A stretch of DNA of 64,000 bases from Paraburkholderia dinghuensis. Lineage in GTDB: Bacteria > Pseudomonadota > Gammaproteobacteria > Burkholderiales > Burkholderiaceae. The translations under genes and the position numbers were made by a program. The notes under the pieces are model-generated. The model was not told where the DNA came from. It saw only the letters and a program-made list of their open reading frames with translations, and did not search any database. Shown piece after piece: positions 1-12,200 of this stretch; position 1 is the first letter of the stretch; each line of letters opens with the position of its first letter. The stretch lies in contig NZ_RQIS01000014.1 in the NCBI RefSeq assembly GCF_003837865.1, forward strand, positions 1 through 64,000, written 5' to 3'.

Positions 1-1
1 G

Positions 2-58
2 CCCCACCAGGCGCTGAAGATGAAAACCCCGGCTGAGGCATTCGCTTTAGCTGCTTAA
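2..58 (+). mobile_element. IS3-family transposase, C-terminal end only (cut by window edge)
   Basis: The reading frame that enters from the left edge ends with PHQALKMKTPAEAFALAA and a TAA stop. The pattern HQAL..KTPAEAF is the usual end of the IS3-family OrfB (DDE integrase core) transposase. Only about 18 residues are inside the window, so neither the IS subgroup nor intactness can be judged. It places an insertion sequence just upstream of the glycosyltransferase at 310-1248 and fits the repeat-rich character of the first 23 kb. Confidence 0.6.
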
Positions 59-309
59 TCTGTGCAGGTTTCGCTGGGTCAATACAGGACCGGCGAGTTG
101 TTTACGAGTCGTCGGATGATTTGGCAGCGCCCTCATGGCCGAAGTCATCCGGCCTCAGGCCCCGAATATTCGAATCCGTGAAGTACCCGCGCAGGCAGCG
201 CCAGACGAGAGAAACCAGCTTTAGGCGTTCGCGTTGGCACAGGGCGAAACCCAGTGCGAGTGCCCGAGATGCTTGCTGGGCGAAGAATGCCTGACGCGTA
301 CGTCGACAA
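59..309. other. Non-coding flank between the IS3 end and a glycosyltransferase
   Basis: This stretch should contain the right end of the IS3-type element and the 3' flank of the next gene. I could not identify a terminal inverted repeat, since its partner lies outside the window. The small open frames here have no recognisable product. Confidence 0.3.
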
Positions 310-1248
310 TCAAGTCGAGCAATCACGAATCTGAATTTTCCGCCACAATTGTTTTATCAAATCCACGATGCCTCTTCCTACAATCAGCCTCACGAACAAC
401 AGCACCCAACCTTTGCTCGGAATTTCTATCTCTTTCGATATTATTTTTTCGACAATGGCAAGCCTCAAGGCAATATCCATCCTCTTGTAAATCAGGACAT
501 TGAACACAAATGCGGAGACATGCTTTTTTGACATCAAGTCATAATGTTTCTTAAAAAAAACGAGACTTGGCTCACAATTTACAACCATCGATATTCTGGC
601 GGCACCCGAACTCAAATAGTACTCGACCAGAGCATCGTGCAGATAGACGAACGCACAGCCAGCCATTTCCGCTTTAATGGCGAAGTCCCAATCCTGATGA
701 CGACGCAAAGATTCATCGAAACTGATCATCGGATACTGATGACGCCACATCATGATCGATGAAGTTTGAATATAGCCTCCCTCCAATAAGATGAAATCAA
801 GCATCGATTGTCCATCGTATGGAGAGTGATTACCGAGGACGTGTCGGGTTCCGTCGGTTACCAGGACGTTGCTGAACAACACCCTTGCTTCATGCTCATC
901 AGGTTTGGGCCCGAACGCGGCGATGCATCGCTCAAGCTTGTCAGGAAGCCATCGGTCATCTGCATCCAGAAAGGCGATGATGTCGCCGGTGGCCTCCTCA
1001 ATGCCTCTATTCCGGCACCACGCCGCCCCCCGATTCTCGGTCTCGCAAATCAGGCGTAATGCGATGTTGTCGCCGCAGTGACCTGGTAGTTCGAACTGCA
1101 ACTCCGATGCATCGTCGATGACAATAATTTCCCGGGGAACAATGGTTTGGCTAGATATCGAATCTATAGCCGCCCGAAGTAAATCGAGAGTTTTGTAGTG
1201 CGGAATTATCACACTGACATCATAGGCATAATCCAGATCACGCAGCAT
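310..1248 (-). CDS. Family 2 glycosyltransferase
   Basis: This is a GT-A fold sugar transferase of about 312 residues. The nucleotide-sugar binding start VSVIIPHY lies near residue 12, followed by IIVIDDAS and the metal-binding DxD region AFLDADDRW. The length is normal for a single-domain GT2. An upstream TTG would add 16 residues, but the ATG at 1248 is preceded by GAGGTG at good spacing and the conserved fold begins right after it, so I use 1248. It stands alone beside an IS end and faces away from the NRPS genes. Its base composition is less G+C rich than the NRPS genes, as is common for polysaccharide genes. Its acceptor and donor cannot be told from sequence. Confidence 0.85.
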   Translation of the reverse strand: MLRDLDYAYDVSVIIPHYKTLDLLRAAIDSISSQTIVPREIIVIDDASELQFELPGHCGDNIALRLICETENRGAAWCRNRGIEEATGDIIAFLDADDRWLPDKLERCIAAFGPKPDEHEARVLFSNVLVTDGTRHVLGNHSPYDGQSMLDFILLEGGYIQTSSIMMWRHQYPMISFDESLRRHQDWDFAIKAEMAGCAFVYLHDALVEYYLSSGAARISMVVNCEPSLVFFKKHYDLMSKKHVSAFVFNVLIYKRMDIALRLAIVEKIISKEIEIPSKGWVLLFVRLIVGRGIVDLIKQLWRKIQIRDCST

Positions 1249-2047
1249 CCCGCACCTCAAATCTTGATTTCGGCAACTCACACGTATGCCGAGCAAAACT
1301 ATTCAGTCTGATCCGGCCGGGATTTACTTACGAATCACCTTCAGCCGCATTACTAATAACATCGAGTTGTATTGCGCATTCATTGCCCCGCATTGCCGGC
1401 TTGCGGCCTATTGTTTTTCGAACATCGCCTGGTTGAAGTACTGCAAAACGCCGCATCGCGTCACAATGAACCATGCGGCCTGGCTCCTTTCTGAGAGCAT
1501 CACGGGTTTAAGGTCGCTAAGGCTATTCGGATATTGACGCCGCGTCTCATCGGCGCATGCATGGCGTGCATCTTGGGGGTGCCTGAAGCAGCTCACGACG
1601 ATAGTGGCTACTGTGCGGTCGCCACACATATTCACGCCTGCTTCGCGTCGGCGCCAGACTCCGTGTCACGCGCAACGCATCGCGTTCGTTGTGGTCATGC
1701 ACTTGTACGGTGCACGTACGTCGTCCGGCGCCATCGCATCAACAGGCGCGAAACGCTTTAACAGATCTTAGGGCAACGCCCTCTCGGTGCACCGTTAGAT
1801 GCCCAACAATTCCACGTGAGTTACATCGATGCGGCCTCTCGACTGAGCCGCTTTTGATGGCAAGGTCATAACGGACCGCGGCGCGTCCGGTTCCCAATAC
1901 ATGGCTCGAGCGGCTAGACCCGAGCGCGCATTGGCTATCCAGACGGCACCAAGGCTTTTGCGTGAAATTGCATGGGTTACACGCGGCGTGCGGATACTGC
2001 CCCTGTAGAATCAACACATCTCACCGCCGGTTGAAGCCACGATATTA
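1249..2047. other. Intergenic region (about 0.8 kb) with no supported gene
   Basis: This gap separates the leftward glycosyltransferase from the rightward phosphopantetheinyl transferase and must hold promoters for both. Several short open frames exist but none gives a recognisable protein. I see no clear IS remnant or strong hairpin. Confidence 0.4.
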
Positions 2048-2758
2048 ATGTCCTCTTCCCCCCTTTCACCGCCCTCTGCGCAGGAAGTGCATGTCTGGCA
2101 GTGGGATCTCGATGTCCGCGGCAGCGATTTCGACGGGTACTGGGAGATGCTGTCGGCGCACGAGCGCGAGCGCGCTGACAAATTCCGCTTCGAACGGCAT
2201 CGCCGTCGCTACGTGACAGGACGCGGCGAACTCAGACGGATCCTTGGCCGCTATCTAGCACTGCCACCGCAGGCGCTCGCGCTTGGCGTGGGTCCGGAAG
2301 GCAAACCCTTCTGCACGATCGAGCCTTCTGGATGGCCGATCCGCTTCAACCTCAGCCACTGCGAAAATTCGGCGGCGCTCGCAATCGCGAACGGTTTCGA
2401 AGTCGGCATCGACATCGAGCGTATCCGCCCGATCGAAGCGTGTGTGCCGCCCGAAATATTCTCTGCCCGGGAGCACGCGCAATTCACCGCATTGCCGGAT
2501 GCAGAACAGCAAGCGGTGTTCTTTGAAACCTGGGTACGCAAAGAGGCCTGCTTGAAGGCGCTCGGCACCGGATTTATCCTGCCACCGACCCATTTCGGAT
2601 TCGATCTTTCTATCCACGGCGACACAACGCCTCTGCTCGTCGGCGGCACCGCGCAGGAAGCGGCGCAATGGCGAGTTCGCGAGTTGTCCTCCGGCCCGGA
2701 CTGCGCGGGAGCAGTGGCGGCGAGGCGCACAGGCTGGTCGATCGTCGAAATGCATTAA
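2048..2758 (+). CDS. 4'-phosphopantetheinyl transferase, Sfp type
   Basis: This 236-residue protein would transfer the 4'-phosphopantetheine arm of CoA onto the conserved serine of carrier domains. The family motifs are present: RGELRRILGRYL near residue 60, GKPFC followed by FNLSHCENSAALAIA around residue 100, the Mg-binding GIDIERIRP near 125, and WVRKEACLKALGTGF near 165. The length matches Sfp-type enzymes rather than the shorter AcpS type. It lies 497 bp upstream of the NRPS-PKS gene on the same strand, which points to activation of the carrier sites S562, S1570 and S3233 there. The ribosome binding site at this ATG is weak. The family call is secure, and the partner is inferred from position. 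Confidence 0.93.
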   Translation: MSSSPLSPPSAQEVHVWQWDLDVRGSDFDGYWEMLSAHERERADKFRFERHRRRYVTGRGELRRILGRYLALPPQALALGVGPEGKPFCTIEPSGWPIRFNLSHCENSAALAIANGFEVGIDIERIRPIEACVPPEIFSAREHAQFTALPDAEQQAVFFETWVRKEACLKALGTGFILPPTHFGFDLSIHGDTTPLLVGGTAQEAAQWRVRELSSGPDCAGAVAARRTGWSIVEMH

Positions 2759-3255
2759 CCGACGGTGCCCGCATCGGCGTGGCAGCGCGATCGGTCCGGA
2801 CGTTCCACTCACGATTTCCGCCGTCGCGACACGTCCTGGTCGAGTAGCCGTTCGGTAGCGAACGTTGCGTTTTCTGGCAGACCCGCATTCACGACAAAAT
2901 GCAGGTCGTGGGCCGGCCCCGCGATACGCTTGTTGGCGCCCTTCATCTCGCCCGCTTTTCCGGGTTCAGGCACACACGTCAGCTAATCTCCGCGCGCCTC
3001 AGCGCCTCAACACGGTGTGTTGTTGCGTCCACCGTGTGTGCGACGCCGAACGGATAGATTCCCCCCCGAGGTTTACCTTCCACTTACAGCGAATGACCCG
3101 CTTGGGAGATGTTCAAGGCACGGCAAACCGCGTGCTGACTGCCCCCGGGACCTGCCACGCGATGTGCGCGCGTGATATGCGCACAGACCGCGCGGCGTGG
3201 CTCAGTACAGAGCCTTTATAAAAATAATTCTCAAAGAATTGTTTGAGAGGGGCAA
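2759..3255. other. Intergenic leader upstream of the NRPS-PKS gene
   Basis: This 497-bp gap shows no recognisable gene. Its last 40 bases are abruptly A+T rich in a G+C-rich setting, which fits a promoter and leader for the megasynthase. TATAAA at 3217-3222 could be a -10 element, but I see no convincing -35 at the right distance. Confidence 0.4.
3226..3251 (+). promoter_or_regulatory. Overlapping hairpins covering the NRPS ribosome binding site
   Basis: Two mutually exclusive inverted repeats lie just before the megasynthase ATG at 3256. One is AATTC-TCAAA-GAATT (3226-3240). The other is TCTCAAA-GAATTG-TTTGAGA (3229-3235 with 3242-3248). The second stem covers part of the Shine-Dalgarno stretch GAGAGGGG. 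Such a layout can occlude or free the ribosome site, or the dyad could be a DNA operator. The repeats are seen directly and the regulatory role is inferred. Confidence 0.4.
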
Positions 3256-6200
3256 ATGTCACTCATCGACGGATACTCAGACGACTCACCGGGCGGGACC
3301 GGTTATATACCCGGCGTGATAGCGCGCTTCGATGCCATATGTGCGGAATATGCCGATCATCTTGCCGTGATCGACACAACGGGTGAAGAACGTTATGCCG
3401 ACCTCGGCGAACGTTCGGCCCGTCTTGCGACCGTCTTATCCGGCATGGGCCTGAAGCAAGGTGAGCGTTGCGCCATCATGGTCCCGCGCAGTCGCGACAC
3501 GCTGGCTTTGATGCTGGCGATCCTGCGCCTCGGAGCCGTCTATGTGCCGCTGGATCCGGCCTATCCGCGCTCGCAGCTCGATTTCATCATTGCCGATTGC
3601 GCGCCGAGCCTCATCATCACCGACAAGGCCGCGCTCTCCAGTGTCGACGACCTGAACGGAGTCCTGATCGATCTGGCGGAGATCGTGGCGTCGTCGGCGG
3701 CCGCCGGTCCGGCTCCGCTGCAGGCGTGCGGTGGCGACGACCCCGCGTACATCATGTACACCTCCGGCTCGACCGGCAAACCCAAGGGCGTAGTCGTGCC
3801 ACACCGCGCGATTGTCCGCCTCGTACGGGGCCAGACCTTCGCCGAGCTATCGCCGCGCACACGCTTTCTCAACCTCGCGCCGCTCGCCTTCGATGCGAGC
3901 ACGCTGGAAATCTGGGGTCCGCTCCTGAACGGCGGCTGCGCCGCGATCATCAACGAGATTCAGCCTTCACTCGACACGATCGCAGACGCAATTGCGCGAC
4001 TCGGCGTCACGAGCGCCTGGTTCACGACCGGCCTGTTTAATGCACTCGCCGACTATCGGCCGGAAGCCTTTCGTCCGCTCAAGGAAGCATTGACGGGCGG
4101 AGACGTGCTATCGCCCGTCCATGTACGCAAGGTCATGGAGGCGCATCCCGAGCTGCAGATCATCAACGGTTACGGCCCCACCGAGAACACGACCTTCACC
4201 TGCTGCTACCGTATTCCGCGCGGCGGCGACGCTCTCGCCAATGGCGACGCGATACCGGTCGGCGACGCCATCGCAGGCACGCGCGTCTACATCGTGGACG
4301 ACAAGCTGGTTCCCGTAGGCGTTGGTGAAGTCGGCGAGCTCGTCGCGGGTGGCGACGGCGTTGCGCTCGGCTACCTCAATCGTCCCGAGCTAACGGCCCA
4401 GAAGTTCATCGACGACATGTTTTGCCCCGGTGGCCGGCTCTACCGCACCGGTGACCTCGTGCGCCGGCGCGCGGACGGGGCCATCGATTTCCTGGGCCGC
4501 AACGATCGGCAGATCAAGATCGCTGGCAAACGCATAGAACTCGACGAAATCGAACATGCGCTGCGTGTGGCGCCCGGCGTTGCCGATGCGGCCGTGGCGG
4601 CAGTCGATGGCCGAAGCGGGAAGACCATCGCCGGCTTCGTGAAGGCCGATGTGGCTTCGGCCGCCGTCTTCCTGGAAGGCTTACGCGCTTATCTCAAGGC
4701 TGCGCTGCCCGACTACATGGTGCCGACTGAACTGCGTGTCCTGCCGGCCTTTCCGCTGACGCACAACGGCAAGATCGACCGCAAAGCGCTGCTGGCTGAA
4801 CTTGATACGCATACCGAAACATCTGCCGAGACCCAGCCCGTAGCCGACGATATCGCCGGGAAACTGGCTGCAGTGTTCGAGGGACTTCTCGGGCATGCCG
4901 TCGATCGCCGTGCAAACTTCTTTGACGTTGGGTTGCGCTCGCTCGATCTGATGCGTGCACACGCCGTCATCGCACGCGACGTAGCGCCGACGGTTGCGCT
5001 CGTCGATCTGTTTCGCCATCCCAATGTCGACGCGCTGGCCGCGCATCTGCGTGCGAGCTTCGGAACGTCGAACGCGGAGGCAATCCGGAGCCGCCGCGAT
5101 ACGCAGAGCGGAGCGATCGCCGTCATCGGCATGTCCGGGCGGTTTCCGGGTGCGCGCAATGTGCGCGAGTTCTGGGCCAACCTCCTCGCGGAACGAGACT
5201 GCATCACGCACTTCGATGTGGCCGAACTGGAAGACAGTTTCGACGACGGCTCTCGCCGTGAAGCGCGCTATGTCAAAGCGCGTCCGATACTCCCGGACGT
5301 CGACCGCTTCGATGCAGGCTTTTTCGGCATGCTGGCGCGCGAGGCCGCATTGACCGACCCGCAACAGCGCCTGTTCCTCCAGATCGCGTGGGAGGCGTTC
5401 GAGGACGCCGGATACGATCCGGCAACGATCGCCGGTGCCGTCGGGGTGTTCGCCGGCACCTCGATGAACACCTACTTCCTCAAGCATGTCCTGTCCGACC
5501 GTGGGGTTATCGACGAATTCACGAGCCAGTTCCAGATCGGCGAGTATCAAAAGCTGGTCGGGGCCGGCGATTTCGTCGCCACCCGCACCGCTTACAAGCT
5601 CGGTCTCACGGGGCCTGCCATATCGATGCAAACGGCGTGCTCCACCTCGATGACGGCGATTGCGCTTGCCGTCGACAACCTTCGGGCGGGGCGCTGCGAT
5701 ATGGCGCTGGCCGGCGGCGTGTCGATCACTTTCCCGCAGAAGCGCGGCTATTTCTACGAGGAAGGCGGCATGGGCGCACCCGATGGAGTGTGCCGCCCGT
5801 TCGATGCCGAAGCGAAAGGCACGGTATTCGGCAGCGGCGCGGGCGTTGTCTTGCTGAAACGCCTCGAGGACGCCATCGCCGACGAGGACCCGATCTATGC
5901 CGTGATTCGCGGTGTCGGCATGAACAACGACGGGTCCGACAAGGTCGGCTTCACTGCGCCGAGCGTCGACGCGCAGGCTCGCGCCATTGCCATCGCGCAT
6001 GCCGAGGCCGGCGTCGATCCGGCCTCCATCGGCTATGTCGAGGCCCACGGCACGGCGACGCCGCTTGGCGATCCGATTGAATTCGCCGGCCTCGTGCAGG
6101 CATTTCGCCTCGGCGGCGTCAACGGCGGGCAGTTCTGCGCCCTCGGCTCGGCGAAGGCCAATGTCGGACACCTCGACGCGGCCGCCGGCGTGACGGGTTT

Positions 6201-9200
6201 CATCGCGGCGACGCTCGCCCTGCGCAACCGCATCCTGCCGCCGCTCACGCATTTCCGTTCGCCCAACCCCGGCATCGACGTTGCCAATAGCCCCTTCTTT
6301 TTCAATGTCGCAGCCGCTCCATGGGGCGATGGCCCGGCGCCTCGCCGCGCCGGTGTGAGTTCGTTCGGTGTCGGCGGTACGAACGTCCACGTGGTGCTGG
6401 AGGAAGCACCGCGCAAGGTCGACGCGCGTGAACACGCGGCGGGGCTGCAGATACTGCCGCTCTCGGCACGAAGCGCTTCAGCGCTCGAACGCGCGAAGGC
6501 CGCGCTTACCGCGCATCTGGCTGCCAATCCGGACCTCTCGCTTGCCGACGTGGCCACGACGCTGCAAACGGGCCGCCGTGCCTTCACGCACCGCGCCGTC
6601 GTCATCGCGGATAACGTCGAGCAAGCCGCAGCGAAGCTCAACAAGGGGGCCGTCGATGCCCAGGCGCCTCAGGCCACGCCTGCAGTCGTCTTCATGTTCC
6701 CCGGACAAGGCGCCCAGTATCCGGGCATGGGGGAAGCGCTCTATCGCACCGAGCCGGTCTATCGCGAATGGATCGACAAGGGCGCAGAAGCGCTGGCGCC
6801 CCATCTCGGGCTGGACATCCGGACCCTGCTGTTCAGCGAGTCCCCTGAGGGCGACGACACCCCGCACCCCATCCGTTCGACGATCTACGCGCAGCCCGCA
6901 TTGTTCCTGGTCGAATATGCGCTGGCGCAACTGTGGATGTCGCGCGGCATCAAGCCAACTGCCATGATCGGCCACAGCGTCGGCGAACTGGTCGCGGCCT
7001 GCGTGGCCGAGGCGATCGGCTTCGAAGACGCGTTGTACCTGATCGCGAGGCGTGGTGCGCTCATGCAGTCGGCCGAACCGGGCGCGATGCTGGTCGTACG
7101 CCTGCAGGAGGCCGAACTCGCGCCGATGCTGCCCGACGATGTCGACCTCGCCGCGATCAATGCGCCGACGCTCAGCGTCGTGGCAGGCCCCTTCGCGGCC
7201 ATCGAGGCATTCGAGGCCACGCTGAAGACGCGCGATATCGAGCATCGACGGCTCCACACGTCTCATGCCTTCCACTCGCGCATGATGTCCGGCGTCGTAG
7301 ACGCGCTTGCCGGGGTTGCCGATACCCTTTCATTCGCGCTGCCGAAGATCCCGTATGTGTCCTCGGTGACCGGACGGTGGGCAGCGATAGATCAACCGGT
7401 GACGGGACATTACTGGGCCACGCATTGCCGCAATGTCGTGCGCTTCAGCGACGCGCTGAGCACAGTGACGACAGAGGGTAAGCCCCTTCTGCTGGAAATC
7501 GGCCCTGGCCGGACGCTCTCGACCTTTGTCATGCAGGGACTGCCCAAGGACCGGCATCAGGGCGCGATTGCCTCCCTGCCCGACTTCGCAACACGCGACC
7601 GGGAGCTCGCCGTCCTCGCGGAGGCGACCGGACGGCTGTGGCTCAACGGGGTCACGCCGGACTGGAAAACCGTCCAGCCGCAAGCCGGCCGCCGCGTGTC
7701 GCTGCCGGCTTATCCGTTCGAACCGGAACGGCATTGGATCGACGCTCCTGCACCTGCCTCTTCAAGCCAGCCGACGACGATTGCCGCTCCACGCCCGTCC
7801 GAAGCCATAACCGATGTTCCTCAGACTGCCATGGCCCAAACCGTCCAGATCGACCGCAAACCGCGTCTCATTGCCGAATTGGCATCGCTTCTCGGCGAGA
7901 TGTCCGGTGAGGTGCCTGATACCTCCAATCCCGATGTGACGTTCTGGGATCTTGGCTACGACTCGCTGTTCATGGGACAAGTATCGCGGCAGCTTCGCCG
8001 CCGCTACGACGTCACGATCAGCTTCCGGCAGATCATGAGCGATTATCCGACGCTGCCCGCTTTGGCCGCATTCCTCGACGAAACGCTGCCGCCCGATTCG
8101 CAACAGCCGGTCGCAGCCGAGGCCGCGCCGCTCACTCCAGTCACTCCGGCCGCGTCCATCGTCGCGACACCGGTCGCCGTTGCGGCATCGTCGGCGCCCA
8201 ACGGGGCTGCTGCCCCGGTCACGGGCGACATCCACGCGGTAATCCGCGAACAGCTCGCCGCGATGCAAAGCCTGATGGCGCGTCAGCTCGATGTGCTTCA
8301 AGGCGGGCCGCAAGCGGTCCAGCAACCCGCAGCGGCCATCCAGGCCCCAGCCGCGGCTCCGGTCGGCGCGCCCGTACCGGCTGCGGCCCCGGCGCAGCCC
8401 ACCGGCCCCGCGATCAAGTTCGACGAGAACCGCCCTACGCGCTTCACCGCGTACAAGCCCGGCGCGGCGAATTCGGCGCAGATGACCGACGCCCAGAAGG
8501 CATTCATCGCCGATCTGGCGGCGCGCTACTCGGCCAGAACCCCCACCTCGAAGGCTCGTACGCAGTCCTGTCGATCTGTGCTCGCCGATCCGCGCACCGC
8601 CAGCGGTTTCCGCGAGGAATGGAAGGAGCTCGTCTATCCGATCGTCGCCCAGCGCTCCAAAGGCTCGAAGATCTGGGACGTCGACGGCAATGAATATATC
8701 GACATGGTCAACGGCTACGGTCAGACCGCGTTCGGCCACACGCCGGATTTCGTCGTCGAGGCGGTCAACGCGCAATTGGCCGAAGGCTTCGCGATCGGAC
8801 CGCAGTCCCCGCTTGCGGGCGAGGTCGCCGAGATGTTCGCCGAGATGACCGGGCATCAGCGCGTCACTTTCTGCAACACCGGCTCGGAAGCCGTGATGGC
8901 AGCGATGCGCCTCGCGCGCACGGTGACGGGCAAAGACAAGGTCGTCTGTTTCGACGGCGACTATCACGGCCAGTTCGACGAAGTCCTCGTCAAGCCGGGC
9001 AGCGAGGCGGGCCAGCCGCGTGCATTCCCGATCGCGCCCGGCATCCCGCAGACCTCGGTGGGCAACATGGTCGTGCTGCCCTACGCGCGGCCCGAAAGCC
9101 TGGAGTGGATCAAGGCCAATATCGACGATATTGCCGCGGTGCTGATCGAGCCTGTGCAGTCGCGTCATCCCAATCTGCGCCCGAAGGAGTTCGTGCAGCA

Positions 9201-12200
9201 ACTGCGCGAGGTCACGGCGGCCAATGACTCGGCCCTGATCTTCGACGAGGTCGTGACGGGCTTTCGCGTCCATCCGGCCGGCATGCAAGGCGTGTGGGGG
9301 ATCAAGGGCGACATGGCGACCTATGGCAAGGTGGTCGGCGGCGGGCTGCCCATCGGCGTGCTCGCTGGCAGCGCCCAGTTCATGGATGCGCTCGACGGCG
9401 GCCAGTGGCAATTCGGCGACGCATCGGTTCCCGAAGTCCCGCCGACCTTCTTCGCCGGCACGTTCGTGCGCCATCCGCTGGTGCTGGCCGCAATGAAAGC
9501 CGTCCTCCTGCATCTCAAGGAAGCCGGCCCGGCGCTGCAGGAATCGCTCGGCGCACGCATGGACGGCCTCGTGCAGCGAGTCAATGCCCATCTGGAGAAG
9601 GTCGGCATCGCCGCGCGCGCCGAATCCTTTTCGAGCTGGTTCTACGTCAATCTCGCAAGCGAAGATCGCCTCGGCAGCCTGTTCTATCCGTATATGCGCT
9701 ACCTCGGCGTGCATATCATGGAAGGCTTCCCTTGCTTCCTGACGACCAGCCATTCGGACGAGGACATCCGCAAGATCGGCGATGCCTTCGTCGCGAGCAT
9801 CGACGCGCTCCAGCGCGCAGGCATTCTCAAAGGCACGCAGGACGCCGCCGTTGTCACGCCGCAGGCCGAACCGCAACTCACGCAGTCCGCCCTCACCGAG
9901 CCGCAGAAGGAAATCTGGATGTCGGCTCAGCAGGGCCATGAAGCCTCGCTTGCGTTCAACGAATCGTTCACGCTCGAACTCAACGGCAAGCTGAACGAGG
10001 CCGCATTCGAACGCGCATTCGCTGCGACGGTCGCCCGCCACGATGCGTTGCGCGCTCACTTCTCACGCGTCGGCGACACGATGTACGCGGATGCGTCGAC
10101 GACCGTTCCGCTGGTGCCGATCGACCTTTCGGGCCACGCCGATCCGGCGGGCGAGCTCAAGGCCATCGTCGACGCGGAAGCGCGCGAAGTCTTCGATCTC
10201 ACCAGCGCTCCGCTGGCGCGCGCCGCGCTGGTGCGCCTCGCGGCGCAGAAGTGGGCGTTCGTGTTCACGGCCCATCACATCGTCTGTGACGGGTGGTCGA
10301 TCAACGTCATCCTGCGCGATCTGGCCGCCCTCTACGCGGCAGAAGTCTGGGGCACGCAGCCCGAACTCGACGAGGTGCAGAGCTTCCTCGCCTACGCCAA
10401 GGCGCAGGACGAGATCGGCGTCGATGAGAAAACACGCGACTTCTGGCTGAACCTCCACCGCACCCCCGCGCCGCAGCCCGATTTGCCCGGCGACCGTCCG
10501 CGCCCGGAGCGCAAGAGCTTCAACGGCGCCTCGACGACCCGCCATCTCGGAGCCAATCTTCTCAAGCAGGTGAAAACCGTATCCTCGAAGCAAGGCTGCT
10601 CGCTTTTCGCCACCCTGCTCGGCGCCGCCCAGGTGCTGTTCGGCCGCCTCACGGGCAACGACGATGTCGTGATCGCCGCGCCGATGGCCGGCCAGTCGCA
10701 AGCCGGAGATGCGTTGCTGGTCGGCCACTGCGTCAACTTCCTGCCCCTGCGCGTGAGGTTCGACCGTGACAAGCCATTCGCCGCGCACATGAAGGCGTTA
10801 CGCGATCACCTCTACGACGCAGGCGACCGGCAGAACTACACGTACGGCGCGCTGGTGCGCGATCTCGGCATCAAGCGCGATCTCAACCGGCTTCCGCTGA
10901 CCGATCTTCAGTTCAACCTGGAGAAGGTCGACGGCGAGCTAGACATGGCGGGCGTGACCACGCATTTCACGCCGAACGCGAAGGCCTACAGCAACTTCGA
11001 TCTGTTCCTGAACGTGATCGAGTCGGTGCAGGGCCTGCGTCTCGACTGCGATTTCAACACCGACGTGTATGACGAGACGACGATCCAGCGCTGGCTCGGC
11101 TACTACGAAACGCTGCTGAGCGCGATCGCACGCGATGCCGAAACGCCGGTCGCCGCACTGCCGCTCTTGAGCGAAGCCGAAATCCAGTACCTTCGCGACG
11201 AACTGAACGCCTCGCAGCGCAACTTCGCGCTTTCGCAGACGACCCCGGCGATGATTGCCGCGCAGGCTGCACAAAGCCCCGACACGACGGCCGTATCGGA
11301 CGAAGCGACGAGCCTCACCTACGGCGAACTCGATACGCACGCCACGCATATCGCGGGCAGGCTCGTGGCTGCCGGCATCGCGCCGCACTCACGCGTTGCC
11401 ATCGCGATGGAGCGGACTGCGATGACCGTGGCCGCCATGATCGGCGTGTGGCGGGCCGGTTGTGCCTATGTGCCGCTCGACATGACGATGCCGCCTGCAC
11501 GCCTGCGCCAGATCCTCGATGCTGCCGGCATCGCTGCCATCCTCAGCGATGATGAAAGCCGTACGGCGCTGGAACCTGGCGAACATCGCGTGCTGGAAGT
11601 GGAAACGCTCCTCGACGAAAGCGACGACGAGGCCGTGACTTTGCCCGTCGTGACCGATGCGGATTCCGCCTACGTGATCTTCACTTCCGGTTCGACGGGC
11701 CAGCCCAAGGGCGTGGAGATTCCCCATCGCGCGCTGACCAACTTCCTGTTGTCGATGGCGCAGGAGCCGGGCTTTACGGTCAGGGATCGCATTGTCGCGG
11801 TCACCACGTTCTCCTTCGATATCTCGGGTCTCGAGCTGTTCCTGCCGCTCATCGCAGGTGGGCAGACCTTCATCGCAGGCCATACCGAGGTGCGCACCGG
11901 CTACGAGCTGGTGACCCGGCTGAACGAGGAGGGCGCCACCATGGTCCAGGCGACGCCGTCGCTCTGGCGCATGCTGCTGGAGGCTGGCTTCAAGGCGCCG
12001 AAGGGTTTCAAGATCCTTTGCGGCGGCGAGCCATTGCCACGCGATCTCGCCGACGATCTGCTGGCGACCGGCGCGCAGGTATGGAACCTCTACGGACCGA
12101 CCGAGACGACGATCTGGTCGTCCGCCTCGCGTGTCGTCGCGAACGGGCCTGTGGTGATCGGCGCCCCAATCGCCAACACGGACCTGCACGTGCTGACCGA

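Noticed and set aside
29-58. A possible tmRNA tag reading (…FALAA followed by a stop) at the left edge.
   Set aside because: The same frame upstream gives PHQALKMKTPAEA, a typical IS3 transposase end, and no tmRNA acceptor or tRNA-like fold is visible.
7762-10059. A 765-codon open frame antisense to the NRPS-PKS gene.
   Set aside because: It is a shadow frame caused by high third-position G+C; it has no family motifs, while the plus strand has clear KS, AT and aminotransferase motifs.
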